DNA of 64,000 nucleotides from Polyangium sp. 6x1 (GCF_029946515.1 NZ_JARZHH010000024.1:89752-153751), one strand, 5' to 3'. Counted from the first letter of the stretch, positions 1 through 14,446 are shown. Translations and numbers: made by a program. Notes: a model not told the origin generated them from the sequence alone.

Positions 1-1247
<1,247 letters not shown>

Positions 1248-1251
<4 letters not shown>

Positions 1252-2339
1252 TGCCCCCCCTCCCGCGTCTCCGGAACCGTGACCGTGCCCCAGGGCGCCG
1301 ACGCGCCTGGCTTCGGGCGCACGTCACGCAGGCTCTTCATGAGCTCGATGATGGCGCTCGTCTCGGCCGGACGAATCTGGCCGAGGTAGCTCGGCATGAT
1401 GCGCTGATACCCCACGTGAATGCGCACGAGCGGATCCATCATCGATTCGGTGATGTACGCCTCGTCGACCTTCACGCTGCCGCCGTTCTCGAGCGGGACC
1501 GTGGTGCCGTAGAGCCCCGCCCACGTGGGGCCGAGGTGCGGCGTGCCGTCGAGGGTATGGCAGCGCAAACAGCCGTGCTCGGCCGCGGCGCGTTCGCCCT
1601 GACGAACCATGTTCACGAGCTCCGCCGGCGCGTACTCCGTGACGGGCGAGGGGCGCAGGTCGACCGGCCCCGCGATGGCCGGCGCCGGCGATTTCCCTTG
1701 CAGCCAGCGCTCGTATTCGTCGGGCGCGAGCGCGATGACCTCGCCGCGCATGGTCGAGTGGCTGACGCCGCAATACTCGGTGCACAGGATGTCATGCCGG
1801 CCCGGCTCCTTGGCCTCGAACCAGAGCGTCGTCAGGCGCCCCGGGACCACGTCCTCCTTCAGCCGGAAATCCGGGACGAAGAAGCTGTGAATGACGTCGC
1901 GCGACGTGAGGATCAATTTCACGGGGCGCCCCGCGGGGACGTAGAGCGTCGCGATGGAGTTCGCGCCCTCCGGGTACGCGAATTTCCACATCCATTGCTT
2001 GCCCGTGACGTAGATCTCGAGCGCGTTCTCCGGCGGGACGCGGATGTCCATGAATTGACGGAATCCGATCACCCACCAGACGAGGAACATGCCGAAGAGG
2101 CCGATCACGACCACGACCTCGAGCCAGATGGCCGGCGTCGTCCCGGGCATGCGCCGCGAAGGGTCCTTCTGGACGGCCGTGCGGCGGTAGCGGAACAGGA
2201 AATACCCGCCGATGAGGGTCACGAGCAGGGCGCCCCCCATCGTCATGATGATGACGAAATAATGGAGCTTGTCGATCTCCTCGGCAATGGTGGAGGCCTG
2301 CCGCGGCAGAAACAGGATCGTACGGAGCAGCTCGTTCAT
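1248..2339 (-). CDS. coxB: Cytochrome c oxidase subunit II with fused haem c domain (caa3 type)
   Basis: Accepts electrons through a C-terminal cytochrome c domain and a CuA centre and passes them to subunit I. The 363-residue product has two membrane helices (about residues 28-50 and 70-90). A cupredoxin domain follows with the CuA ligands, seen as VIHSFFVPDF and CTEYCGVSHSTM. The C-terminal domain has the haem c motif CLRCH and a probable distal Met in RIMPSYLG. The haem domain makes this a caa3 enzyme that does not need a soluble cytochrome c. It overlaps the SCO gene upstream and coxA downstream by 4 bp each, so translation is probably coupled. Confidence 0.96.
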
Positions 2340-3157
2340 CGGAGTTCACCCCCTCGTCCCCGGCGCCGATCCCGGCGCCACAACATGCCCAGGGTCGTTC
2401 CGATCGTGCAGAGAATCAGGAGCGATCCGATCCGGAGAAAGCCCATGATGTACGGCCCATATCGCCGGGTCGCCGGATCGTAGCGATAACAGGTGACGAG
2501 CACGCGATCGACGATCGTGCCGACCTTGCCCGCCGCAGCCTCGACGAGCGCGAGCCGGAGATCCCACGCCGCAGGCTCGAGCCCGTAGAGGTATCGCGAG
2601 ATGCGCCCGCCCGGCGCGAGCACCGTGACGACCGCCGGGTGCGCATATTGACCGGTCGCGGCGTCGTAGCCATAACGGAAGCCGACGGCGTCCGCCACGG
2701 CGCGCGTCGCCTCGGCCGTCCCCACGAGGAACCGCAAATTCGCAGGCTTCGCGCCGAGTTTGTCGGCGAGCGCGTCCCTGCGCTTCGCGGCGTCGGTCGG
2801 TGTGTCCTCCGGATCGATGCTGACGGTGACGAGCCGGTAATCCTCGCCGGGCTTGTATCCCGCCTCCGCGAGGCCCTTCGAGACGCCCGTGAGCAGGAGC
2901 GGGCAGAGCATCGGGCAGCGGTAATAGGCGAGCACGAGCACCACGGGGACGTCACCCGCGAGGAGCTCGTCCGTCTTCACCTCCTCGCCGCCCTCGCCGC
3001 GCAGGACGATATCGCGCGGGACGAACCCGCCGAGGCGCTCGTCGACGTCCGCCTGCTGCGCCGCCATCGGGAGCGCGCGCGTCTCCTCCGCGGCGGCGAC
3101 CGGCGCGCCCGCGAGCATCATGGAGAGGGCCATGGCCCAGCCGAATCGTCTCACCAA
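2336..3157 (-). CDS. SCO1/SenC-family copper chaperone
   Basis: Thioredoxin-fold protein expected to deliver copper to the CuA site of the neighbouring CoxB on the periplasmic side. The 273-residue product starts with a signal sequence (ending near PVAAAEE). It carries the copper-binding CPMLC pair in YYRCPMLCPLL, and the distant His expected in the family is the one in GQYAHPAVV. A second hydrophobic helix near the C-terminus (GSLLILCTIGTTLGMLW) ends in an Arg-rich tail and should anchor the protein to the membrane. This C-terminal anchor is a variation on the usual N-terminal one. The position immediately before coxB fits the role. Confidence 0.93.
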   Translation of the reverse strand: MVRRFGWAMALSMMLAGAPVAAAEETRALPMAAQQADVDERLGGFVPRDIVLRGEGGEEVKTDELLAGDVPVVLVLAYYRCPMLCPLLLTGVSKGLAEAGYKPGEDYRLVTVSIDPEDTPTDAAKRRDALADKLGAKPANLRFLVGTAEATRAVADAVGFRYGYDAATGQYAHPAVVTVLAPGGRISRYLYGLEPAAWDLRLALVEAAAGKVGTIVDRVLVTCYRYDPATRRYGPYIMGFLRIGSLLILCTIGTTLGMLWRRDRRRGRGGELR

Positions 3158-3207
3158 GAGCTCCCCCTACCGCCGCCCCCGGAGGGCGCGGCGCTCCTTC
3201 GATGCCG

Positions 3208-3588
3208 CTACTTCCCCGCGCCGCTCACGACGAGGTCCATGGCCACGTCCACCGGGACCCGCACCCTCCGTCGGTCCTCGCCCACCCATTCGAATTGCTG
3301 GAGCGATTGACGTTTCGTGTCGTTGAGGATCTGCCCTTTTCCGAAGTTCGAGAAAAGCTCCTCGGGGACGTTCGAGCGCTCCTCGATCGGGCCGAGCTTC
3401 TCCTCGGGATAGATTCCCGAGGGCCGGAGCACCGCCTCGCGGGAGCGTTGAATGACGTAGGACACCTCCGAGAGCACGAAGGCAAACGCAATGGATCCGA
3501 GGATGGCGTACATGATCAGGCGCGGCGGGAGGACGTCTTCCTCCTGCTTCACGAATCCGTGGCGATGCGGATGTTCGGGGTGGCTCAT
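3208..3588 (-). CDS. Small single-helix membrane protein in the Act/Cox operon, unknown function
   Basis: Product of 126 residues starting at MSHPEHPHRHGFVKQEED. A longer in-frame start at 3657 would overlap actF by about 68 bp, so the ATG at 3588, just past the actF stop, is preferred. One membrane helix (about residues 25-42, MYAILGSIAFAFVLSEV) is followed by a soluble tail containing QQFEWVGEDRRRVRVPVDVA. From memory, small proteins with a similar tail (a Tyr/Phe-Glu/Gly-Trp-Val motif, then R-[VI]-P-[VI]-x-x-A-M-[DE]-L) occur in Act and SCO/Cox clusters of other bacteria. They have no standard name known to me. A His-rich N-terminus (HPEHPHRHG) could bind metal, which is speculative. Position suggests an assembly factor or accessory subunit. 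Confidence 0.8.
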   Translation of the reverse strand: MSHPEHPHRHGFVKQEEDVLPPRLIMYAILGSIAFAFVLSEVSYVIQRSREAVLRPSGIYPEEKLGPIEERSNVPEELFSNFGKGQILNDTKRQSLQQFEWVGEDRRRVRVPVDVAMDLVVSGAGK

Positions 3589-3589
3589 G

Positions 3590-4771
3590 TCAAACACTCC
3601 CGTACCGGAATGCGGCCTCGAGCGAGGGATCGTTTTTCGGGACGATCGGGCGGCCACGCAGGCGGAACGTGCCGAACGCGAGCGCGGCCCCGCCGACGCA
3701 GACGAGCGCGGCCACGTCGACCCAGTGCACGATGGGCCCCTCGGCGCGCACGGACGGCATGACGAGCCATTCCATGTCGACCCAGTGCATGACGAGGATC
3801 CAGAGCGCGATCGGCGCGAGCGTCGCCGGCTGCTGCTTGACCCGATAGGGCAAGAGCGCGAAGAACGGGACGACGAAGCGGCCGGCCGCGACGAGGATGC
3901 TCAAGGAGGCGAACTCCTTCATGCGGGGCGCGTAAAACGACGCCTCGTGGGGCTTGTTCGTGATCCAGATCAAGAAGAACTGGAAGAACGCGATGTACGC
4001 CCAGAAGATCGTGAACGCGAGCAGGAGCCGGCCGAGCGCGTAATAATGGGAGCTGCCGATTCGCGTGAGCATGCCCGAGCGCTGCACGCCATAGGTGGCG
4101 AGCACGAGCAGCGCGAGCGCGCCGAGGAAGCCGCCGGCGAACCAGTAGACCCCGAACATCGTCGAATACCAGGCGGGGGTCAGCGACATGAGCCAGTCGA
4201 CGCCCGCGAACGTGAACGCGAGCGCGACCGGAGGCAGGCCGAGCGCCGAGAGCACGCGGAACCGCGGTTTGTCCGTGACCGCCGGGTCCCAATCGCCGCG
4301 GAGCGACCAGCGCCGGAGGAAATACGAGATCCCGAGCCAGACGCCGAAGTACAGGAATGCCCGCACGAAGAACGACGGCGTGTTCAGGTACGGGAGCTTG
4401 TGCTCGACGAGCCGCTGGACCTCGTGCTCGTGAATCGTCGACGGAGACGTCCAGGGATAGATCGTGGAGACGCCGATGGCGATGGGGATGAACCCGATCA
4501 CCGCGAGCGGCAGGACGCCCGTGACGCCTTCGACGACGCGGCGGAGGGCGACGGGCCATTTCGCGTCCATCGCGTGGACGATCATCAGGAAGATGAGCCC
4601 GCCGATGAGCAGGGAGACGAGCCACGCATACGCCGAGAGGTATGCATAGAATGCGTCCCGCCCGTGGGCGACGCCTCCGACGACGAGCGCGATCCCGCCG
4701 ACGAGGAACGCGAGGACGCCTCCCAGGATGAGCCGACCGCCTCCGGTGAATACGCTGGGTTCGGGGTTCAT
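3590..4771 (-). CDS. actF: Alternative complex III subunit ActF (NrfD-like, quinol-binding membrane protein)
   Basis: Integral membrane subunit of the quinol:electron-acceptor oxidoreductase called alternative complex III. The 393-residue product is almost entirely hydrophobic, with about ten predicted helices, for example FLVGGIALVVGGVAHG near the N-terminus and LVSLLIGGLIFLMIVHAM after it. ActF and ActC are paralogous NrfD-type proteins in this complex, and both are present here. It overlaps actE by 4 bp. ActF is distinguished from ActC by its position after the monohaem ActE and by length (about 390 against 450 residues). Confidence 0.9.
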   Translation of the reverse strand: MNPEPSVFTGGGRLILGGVLAFLVGGIALVVGGVAHGRDAFYAYLSAYAWLVSLLIGGLIFLMIVHAMDAKWPVALRRVVEGVTGVLPLAVIGFIPIAIGVSTIYPWTSPSTIHEHEVQRLVEHKLPYLNTPSFFVRAFLYFGVWLGISYFLRRWSLRGDWDPAVTDKPRFRVLSALGLPPVALAFTFAGVDWLMSLTPAWYSTMFGVYWFAGGFLGALALLVLATYGVQRSGMLTRIGSSHYYALGRLLLAFTIFWAYIAFFQFFLIWITNKPHEASFYAPRMKEFASLSILVAAGRFVVPFFALLPYRVKQQPATLAPIALWILVMHWVDMEWLVMPSVRAEGPIVHWVDVAALVCVGGAALAFGTFRLRGRPIVPKNDPSLEAAFRYGSV

Positions 4772-5382
4772 CGCAGCTCCTTTTGCATCCGCACGCGGAC
4801 GGGCTCGGGCAAGGTGTCGACGGCGACGCCGTTCGTGCGCAGCTGGAGCGCGCGCACGTAGGCGACGACGGACCAGCGCTCCTCGACGCCGAGCGTGCTT
4901 CCATAGGTCGGCATGAGCCCGTAGCCCTGGGCAATGGCCTGGTAGATGCGCCCGACGGGGTAATCGAGGACGGGCGCCGCCACGAGGCTCGGGGGCTTGC
5001 GCAGCTCCATGTTGTTCGCGACGACGCTCACGCCGTCGCCGGCCGCGCCATGGCAGGGCGCGCAGAAGACCTGGAAGCGCCCCTGGCCCTCGTCCAGCAT
5101 GGGCCGCGAGAGCGGGATCGGAATGGCCTCGACAAACTTGCCGTCCGCCGTTCCATTCATGACATCGGGCGGGCCGAGGAGCCGGTCACGCGGGACGGTG
5201 CCCGGGGGAGGCTCGCGCATGACGCGGCGATCCTCGAAGAACGGGGTCTCCTCGTAATACTCGAAATGCGCCTGGTTCACCATGCGCTCGAAATCCATCT
5301 CGGGGCCCGAGTTCTTGCAGCTCGCGAGGAGCGGGCCCGCAGCGAGCACGAGGAGAGGCAGAAGGGCGGCGATGGGCTTCAC
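4768..5382 (-). CDS. actE: Alternative complex III subunit ActE (monohaem cytochrome c lipoprotein)
   Basis: Periplasmic, lipid-anchored monohaem cytochrome c of the Act complex and a likely exit point for electrons toward the CoxB haem c domain. The 204-residue product has a signal peptide with a lipobox ending LLASC near residue 22. The haem motif is CAPCHGAAGDGV, and a candidate axial Met lies in YGLMPTYGSTLG, the usual Met-Pro context for class I cytochromes. Overlaps of 4 bp with actD and actF place it in the tight core of the operon. Confidence 0.92.
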   Translation of the reverse strand: MKPIAALLPLLVLAAGPLLASCKNSGPEMDFERMVNQAHFEYYEETPFFEDRRVMREPPPGTVPRDRLLGPPDVMNGTADGKFVEAIPIPLSRPMLDEGQGRFQVFCAPCHGAAGDGVSVVANNMELRKPPSLVAAPVLDYPVGRIYQAIAQGYGLMPTYGSTLGVEERWSVVAYVRALQLRTNGVAVDTLPEPVRVRMQKELR

Positions 5383-5975
5383 GACTCCTCTCCCTCCGCT
5401 CGTTCGAGCCTTTCGTCGAGCTCGGCGTCGGTCGCCGGGTGCACCCCGAACGGCTCGACGCGGCTCGCGCCGAGCTCTTTGAGCGTGCGCGCGATCGCCT
5501 CGCGGTCGAAGGCGGGGTCACGGTCGGATATGGCCAGGAAAAACTTGTCGATGCTGGCGCGGTCGAAGCCGGGCACCTCGAAGATCGGCTGCCACAAGGC
5601 CGGCAGGCCCGACCAGATGGCGAGGATGATACAGGCCGAGAGCGACGCGAAGAGCACGCCCATCTCGAACGTGGCCGGGACGAACGCAGGCGGCGCATGC
5701 GCGGGCCTCCCGCCGGAGTCGAGAGGGTAATTGACGGCGTTCGTCCACCATTGCACGAGGTAGGCGATGGCGGCCGCCGCGATGGCGAACGGGAACACGA
5801 CGAACCCGATGCGCGAGCGCCCGCGGCCGATGGCCCGTTCGAGGTCGAGGAGGGGATAGGGCGTGTACCCTTCGAGCCTGCGGTACCCCGATTTGCGAAG
5901 CTCGTGGGCCGCCCGGATGACCTCCTCGGGCGTGTCGAAGGCGCCCACGATCCCGCTCTGTTGCGACCTCCGCAT
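5379..5975 (-). CDS. actD: Alternative complex III subunit ActD (DUF3341 family)
   Basis: Membrane subunit of the Act complex with no known cofactor. The 198-residue product begins with a soluble segment containing GAFDTPEEVIRAAHELRKSG and GYTPYPLLD, typical of the DUF3341 family. Two membrane helices follow (about residues 60-80 and 107-128). A C-terminal soluble part (DKFFLAISDRDPAFDREAI) ends in an acidic tail. It is separated from actC by 1 bp and overlaps actE by 4 bp. Assigned by sequence and by operon position. Confidence 0.9.
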   Translation of the reverse strand: MRRSQQSGIVGAFDTPEEVIRAAHELRKSGYRRLEGYTPYPLLDLERAIGRGRSRIGFVVFPFAIAAAAIAYLVQWWTNAVNYPLDSGGRPAHAPPAFVPATFEMGVLFASLSACIILAIWSGLPALWQPIFEVPGFDRASIDKFFLAISDRDPAFDREAIARTLKELGASRVEPFGVHPATDAELDERLERAEGEES

Positions 5976-5976
5976 T

Positions 5977-7326
<1,350 letters not shown>

Positions 7327-7327
7327 A

Positions 7328-10375
<3,048 letters not shown>

Positions 10376-10384
10376 GGTGCTCTC

Positions 10385-11032
10385 CTATCGATGGCAGGCG
10401 GTGCAGGTGGTGATGCTTCGAACGCCGTATTCGCGAACCAGGTACGGCCCGAGCGAGCTTTGATCCGCCGCCACCCACGTCATGTCGGTGATGTGAGCGA
10501 GCGGCCGGACGAACTTCTCGGGCTGCCTGTGGCAATTCAGGCACCAGTTCATGCTCAGGTCGGCGAACTGATAGACACGGCCCATCTCGTCGACGCGTCC
10601 GTGGCAAGTGACGCACCCGACGCCCTTGTTCACGTGGATCGCGTGATTGAAGTAGACGAAATCAGGGACGTCGTGGACGCGATTCCACGGGATGGGCAAA
10701 CCCGAGAAATAGCTCCGCCGGACGGGCTCGAGCATGGGGCTCTGGTTCCAGACCTGGTTGTGGCAGCCCATGCAGAGGTCGGTCGACGGGATGCCGGCCG
10801 TGGCGGATTCGGTCGCCTCCTTGTGACAGTAGAGGCAATCGATGCCGTCGTCCTGTACGTGGTGCCGGTGATCGAACTCGACCGGTTGCTCGACCGGATC
10901 GAGCTGTTTCCGCCAGATCGGCGTGCGCACCCAGATCATGGGCACGGCGACGAGCGCGCCCACGCCTCCCACGATGCCGATGAGCGCGATCCGGAAGGCC
11001 GTATTGGTCCAGGGACGAAAGAGTGCCGCCAT
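10385..11032 (-). CDS. actA: Alternative complex III subunit ActA (pentahaem cytochrome c)
   Basis: Membrane-anchored multihaem cytochrome c and first gene of the operon. Starting at MAALFRPWTN gives 215 residues with one N-terminal helix (IALIGIVGGVGALVAVP). Five CxxCH motifs follow: CLYCH, CMGCH, CVTCH, CLNCH and CTACH, the last at the very C-terminus. Five haems match ActA of characterised Act complexes. A longer start 48 bp upstream adds an Arg-rich segment and is less likely. The operon promoter should lie within 11033-11239, the gap after gnd on the same strand, but no convincing -35/-10 pair could be picked by eye. Confidence 0.94.
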   Translation of the reverse strand: MAALFRPWTNTAFRIALIGIVGGVGALVAVPMIWVRTPIWRKQLDPVEQPVEFDHRHHVQDDGIDCLYCHKEATESATAGIPSTDLCMGCHNQVWNQSPMLEPVRRSYFSGLPIPWNRVHDVPDFVYFNHAIHVNKGVGCVTCHGRVDEMGRVYQFADLSMNWCLNCHRQPEKFVRPLAHITDMTWVAADQSSLGPYLVREYGVRSITTCTACHR

Positions 11033-11239
11033 CCTCGTGCCTTCTCGGACGTCCGCACGGCGCGCGCGCCGCGGGCGCATCCAGCAGCATTCGATGGGAA
11101 TCGAGGGTGTGGCGTTGCTGCTTTCCGGGGCGAACGACCGGTCGATAGGGAGAGCGAGCAGGCAAGCAGGCGAGCGGAGGGAGCGTCGGAGCGGCGGGAC
11201 GAGCAGACGGGCGCGGGGAATGCCCCTCGCCGGGCTCGC

Positions 11240-12673
11240 TCAGCCGACGAGGGAGGGCCAGTCGGTATGCACGGCGCCGACCTCCGGTTTGTCGACGCGC
11301 TCGTAGGTATGGGCGCCGAAATAATCGCGCTGGGCCTGGGTCAGGTTCTGCGGGAGGCTCGACGAGCGATAGCTGTCGTAATAGGCGAGGCTCGACGAGA
11401 ACGCGAGGCAAGGGATCCCGGCGTTCTGCGCGAACGCGAGGGCCTTGCGGAAGCCGGGCTGCGATTTCGCCATCGCCTCGCGGAACCGATCGTCGAGGAG
11501 CAGGTTCGGCAGGTCGGGGCGCTTCGCATAGGCCTCGCGAATGCCGTCGAGGAACTGGGCGCGGATGATGCAACCGCCCTTCCAGATGCGCGCGGTCTCG
11601 CCGAGCGGCAGGTTCCAGTGGAACGTGTTCGAGGCGGCCCGGAGGAGGGCCATTCCCTGGGCGTAGGAGCAGATCTTCGCGGCGTAGAGGGCGTCGTGCA
11701 CGGCCGAAACGATCTCGTCCTCGCTGCCCTGGAGCGCCCCGGGGCGCGGGCCTTCGAGGACCTTCGCGGCCTCGATTCGCTCGTTTTTCAGGCCCGAGAG
11801 GAGGCGCGCCATGATGGCGGCGTCGATCGTCGGAATGGCGACGCCGAGGTCGAGCGCGACCTTGGAGGTCCAGAGGCCCGTGCCCTTCTGGCCCGCCTTG
11901 TCGAGGATGAGGTCGACGAGCGGCGCGCCGGTCTCGGCGTCCTTGGCGCGGAAGATCTTCGCCGTGATCTCGATGAGGAACGAGGAGAGGACGCCCTCGT
12001 TCCAGCGCGCGAAGACCTCGGCGAGGCGATCGGCGGAGAAGCCGAGGCCGCGGTGGAGGATGTCGTACGCCTCGGCGATGAGCTGCATGTCGCCGTATTC
12101 GATGCCGTTGTGGACCATCTTGACGAAATGGCCCGACCCGCCGGGGCCGATGTACGTGACGCAGGGGCCGTCGTCGACCTTCGCCGCAATGGCCTCCCAG
12201 ATCGGCCGGATCGCCTCGTAGGCCGCGCGCTCGCCGCCAGGCATGAGCGAGGGGCCCCAGAGCGCGCCCTCTTCGCCGCCGGAGACGCCGGAGCCGAGGA
12301 AATGGATGCCCGACGCGCCGAGCTCGCGCTGGCGGCGTTCGGTGTCCTCGTACCAGGAATTGCCGCCGTCGACGATGATGTCGCCGGGCTCGAGGTACGG
12401 ACGGATCTGCTCGACGGTCCAATCGACGGGCGAACCCGCTTTCACGAGGAGGATGATCTTGCGCGGACGTTCGAGGTGGCGCGCGAGCTCGGCCGGCGTG
12501 TGCGCCCCGAAGAAACGGAGCCCTTTCGCGCGCGTCGCGAGCAGATGGTCCACCTTGTGGGGTTCGCGGTTGTAGACGGCGATGGGAAAACCATGCCGCT
12601 CGATGTTGAGGGCGAGGTTCTCTCCCATCACCCCGAGGCCGACGAGGCCGATCTTCGCTTGCGCCGCTTCCAT
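11240..12673 (-). CDS. gnd: 6-phosphogluconate dehydrogenase, decarboxylating
   Basis: Converts 6-phosphogluconate to ribulose 5-phosphate and CO2 with NADP+ in the oxidative pentose phosphate pathway (cytoplasm). The 477-residue length is normal for the long homodimeric form. The N-terminal Rossmann motif is GLGVMGENLALNIERHG. The substrate-site region reads GGNSWYEDTERR and then FLGSGVSGGEEGALWGPSLM, containing the conserved GSGVSGGEEGA. A catalytic Lys is expected in GSGHFVKMVHNGIEYGDM, which is present. The C-terminal substrate-site tail runs through QAQRDYFGAHTYERVD. A strong hairpin separates it from the lipoprotein gene upstream. Confidence 0.97.
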   Translation of the reverse strand: MEAAQAKIGLVGLGVMGENLALNIERHGFPIAVYNREPHKVDHLLATRAKGLRFFGAHTPAELARHLERPRKIILLVKAGSPVDWTVEQIRPYLEPGDIIVDGGNSWYEDTERRQRELGASGIHFLGSGVSGGEEGALWGPSLMPGGERAAYEAIRPIWEAIAAKVDDGPCVTYIGPGGSGHFVKMVHNGIEYGDMQLIAEAYDILHRGLGFSADRLAEVFARWNEGVLSSFLIEITAKIFRAKDAETGAPLVDLILDKAGQKGTGLWTSKVALDLGVAIPTIDAAIMARLLSGLKNERIEAAKVLEGPRPGALQGSEDEIVSAVHDALYAAKICSYAQGMALLRAASNTFHWNLPLGETARIWKGGCIIRAQFLDGIREAYAKRPDLPNLLLDDRFREAMAKSQPGFRKALAFAQNAGIPCLAFSSSLAYYDSYRSSSLPQNLTQAQRDYFGAHTYERVDKPEVGAVHTDWPSLVG

Positions 12674-12694
12674 GTCCTCCTCCGATTCCCGGTC

Positions 12695-12732
12695 CCTCCC
12701 GGGCGGCCTACTCTAGCAGGTCGCCCGGGAGG
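12695..12732 (-). terminator. Stem-loop between the Cys-rich lipoprotein gene and gnd
   Basis: Arms CCTCCCGGGCGGCCT (12695-12709) and AGGTCGCCCGGGAGG (12718-12732) pair over 15 bp with one mismatch, leaving an 8-base loop. It lies 42 bp past the stop of the minus-strand lipoprotein gene and 21 bp before the gnd start. There is no clear U-run, so it may be a weak or factor-assisted terminator. A role in the gnd leader is also possible. Confidence 0.6.
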
Positions 12733-12774
12733 TGTCTCCGCGGGAGGACGGCGCGGCGCCGATTCGAGAGGAGG

Positions 12775-13620
12775 CTACATGCCGTCGCAGATCGGAGCCG
12801 GCGGGGCGACGCAGGTGTTCGTCATGGTGTCGCACTCGCCACTCACGCACTCGTCGAACGACGTGCACGCCGCGCCGTCGGCCTTCTTGGCCGTGCATAC
12901 GCTGGTCATGCCTTCGCAATACGAGTCCTTGCAATCGAACCCGATGCACGCATCGCCGAGGGCCTTCAGCTCCGCGCACATGTTCGACGGGAAGTCGCAG
13001 TACCCGGTGGTGCAATCGCCATCGAAGTCGCAAGCGGCTCCGGCTCCGCCGCGCGGCTGGCACTTGCCGAAAGCCATACCGTCGTTACCGATGCACACGG
13101 AGTCGGCGCCCGCGCACTCGTCGTCGTCGGCGCAATCCCCGCCGCCTTCGACCTTGCCCACGAAGATCTTCCCGCATTCGGCGTCCTTCTCGAAGGGATC
13201 GCCGGCGATCGCCGTGCAGTCATTGGCGACCTTGACCGTACAGCTCGCCAGGAGCTCGCCGTCGTACTCCAGCCGGCCCGCCTCGACGGCCGCCTTCAGG
13301 TCCGGGAGCACCATGTTGTCATAAAAGCCCTTGAAGGCCTGCGCGCACTCGGCCTCGTTCGTGGGCTTGGGGTCCAGGCTGCCGAACGCCTCGGCCTGCT
13401 CGGCCATGGTGCAGCAGGAGTAAACCAGCCCGCAGTACAATTCGGCCGTCTTGGTGCCGAGGTCGTCGAGGGGGATCACGCCGCCGCCGCCGTTGCCGCC
13501 GCCGCCGCCGCCGCCGTTGCCGCCGCCGCCGGTCGTGTTGTTCGAATCGTCGCTGCAGCCGATGAGGGAACCCGCGCCGACGAGGGCCAGCGCGATCAAG
13601 GAAGTCACAAAATGTTTCAT
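12775..13620 (-). CDS. Cys-rich secreted lipoprotein with Gly/Asn linker, unknown function
   Basis: Product of 281 residues starting at MKHFVTSLIALALVG. A signal peptide ends in a lipobox at GSLIGC, so it should be lipid-anchored in the envelope. After the anchor comes a low-complexity Gly/Asn linker (about residues 28-46). A domain with paired Cys follows (YCGLVYSCC), then a C-terminal half with regular Cys spacing (CADDDECAGADSVCIG, CDFDGDCTTGYCDF, CIGFDCKDSYCEG, CTSFDECVSGECD). These short disulfide repeats are common in myxobacterial surface proteins. The start was chosen because it opens directly on the signal peptide. No enzymatic motif is seen. Confidence 0.8.
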   Translation of the reverse strand: MKHFVTSLIALALVGAGSLIGCSDDSNNTTGGGGNGGGGGGGNGGGGVIPLDDLGTKTAELYCGLVYSCCTMAEQAEAFGSLDPKPTNEAECAQAFKGFYDNMVLPDLKAAVEAGRLEYDGELLASCTVKVANDCTAIAGDPFEKDAECGKIFVGKVEGGGDCADDDECAGADSVCIGNDGMAFGKCQPRGGAGAACDFDGDCTTGYCDFPSNMCAELKALGDACIGFDCKDSYCEGMTSVCTAKKADGAACTSFDECVSGECDTMTNTCVAPPAPICDGM

Positions 13621-13676
13621 GATTCGTCTCCTGCCCGAGGCCGAGGCCGGAGGGCCGGTCCGCGGGCGACCCGGGG

Positions 13677-13729
13677 CTAGCACGCATGAGGCGCGATGGA
13701 AAGCCCGAGCAAGAACGAGGGCGTGCTAG
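13677..13729. promoter_or_regulatory. Inverted repeat in a divergent promoter region
   Basis: The 9-bp arms CTAGCACGC (13677-13685) and GCGTGCTAG (13721-13729) face each other across 35 bp in the 118-bp gap between the divergent genes at 12775-13620 and 13739-14446. The second arm lies 9 bases before the GTG of the plus-strand gene. It could be a pair of operator half-sites. Function is inferred only from position. Confidence 0.35.
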
Positions 13730-13738
13730 GCTTCGATC

Positions 13739-14446
13739 GTGAACTTTCTCCTGCACAGGCACCTCGCGGAGGCGCACACGGGCTCGCGCGCGGCCGGCGC
13801 AGGCGCGATGCTGCCGGACCTCTGGCGAATGGCGGACAGGCGCGTGCGACCGCGCGGCCCCGAAGGCGCTGGAGGGCCGCTCGGAGGGCGGCTCGCGGAG
13901 GTGCTCGTGGGGATCCAGCACCACGTGGCGAGCGACCATTGGTTTCACGGCCACCGGGTATTCCTCGAAGGAGAAAAGCTCGTCGCGGCGCGCATTCGAG
14001 AGGCGGGCCTCGCGGCGAAGCGAATGGGCCTGCTCGCGCACGTCACCTGGGAGATGTGCCTGGACGGCGCGCTCCTGCGGCGCGCGGGCTTCGAGGCGAC
14101 GCGCGCGGCCCTCACCGAGGGGTTTTCGGCGATCGAGGGTGATTTCGATCCCGCAGCGACGATGCACCATTTCGGCGCGCTCGGGCGGACGGCGGAGGAG
14201 CGCGCCGCGTTCGACGCGCGGATGAAGCGGCTCCGCGCGGAGATCGAGCGGGGGCCGTGGATCGAGGGGTACCAATACGGCGAGGGGATCGCGCTGCGCG
14301 TCTCCGGGGTGCGGGCGCGGCTCGGGCTCGCGCCGCTCGACGCGTCCGATCACGCGCGGCTCGGGCATGCGCTCGACGACGTGGCGCGCGAGGCCGACGC
14401 GATCCTGGAGGAGATCCTGCGCGCGCCCTCGCCGCTCCCCGATTGA
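13739..14446 (+). CDS. Hypothetical protein, resembles ACP phosphodiesterase-type proteins at its N-terminus
   Basis: Product of 235 residues from a GTG start. The opening MNFLLHRHLAEAHTGSRAAG and the following GAMLPDLWRM recall the N-terminus of acyl-carrier-protein phosphodiesterase (AcpH/DUF479: MNFLxHxHLA and then a GxxLxDF segment). His and Asp residues at these positions are metal ligands in that family. Further His occur in IQHHVASDHWFHGHRVF and MHHFGALG. The similarity is limited, so a hydrolase of the HD-like superfamily is only a suggestion. No signal peptide or membrane helix is seen. It converges on the minus-strand gene at 14459 with a 12-bp gap. Confidence 0.65.
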   Translation: MNFLLHRHLAEAHTGSRAAGAGAMLPDLWRMADRRVRPRGPEGAGGPLGGRLAEVLVGIQHHVASDHWFHGHRVFLEGEKLVAARIREAGLAAKRMGLLAHVTWEMCLDGALLRRAGFEATRAALTEGFSAIEGDFDPAATMHHFGALGRTAEERAAFDARMKRLRAEIERGPWIEGYQYGEGIALRVSGVRARLGLAPLDASDHARLGHALDDVAREADAILEEILRAPSPLPD

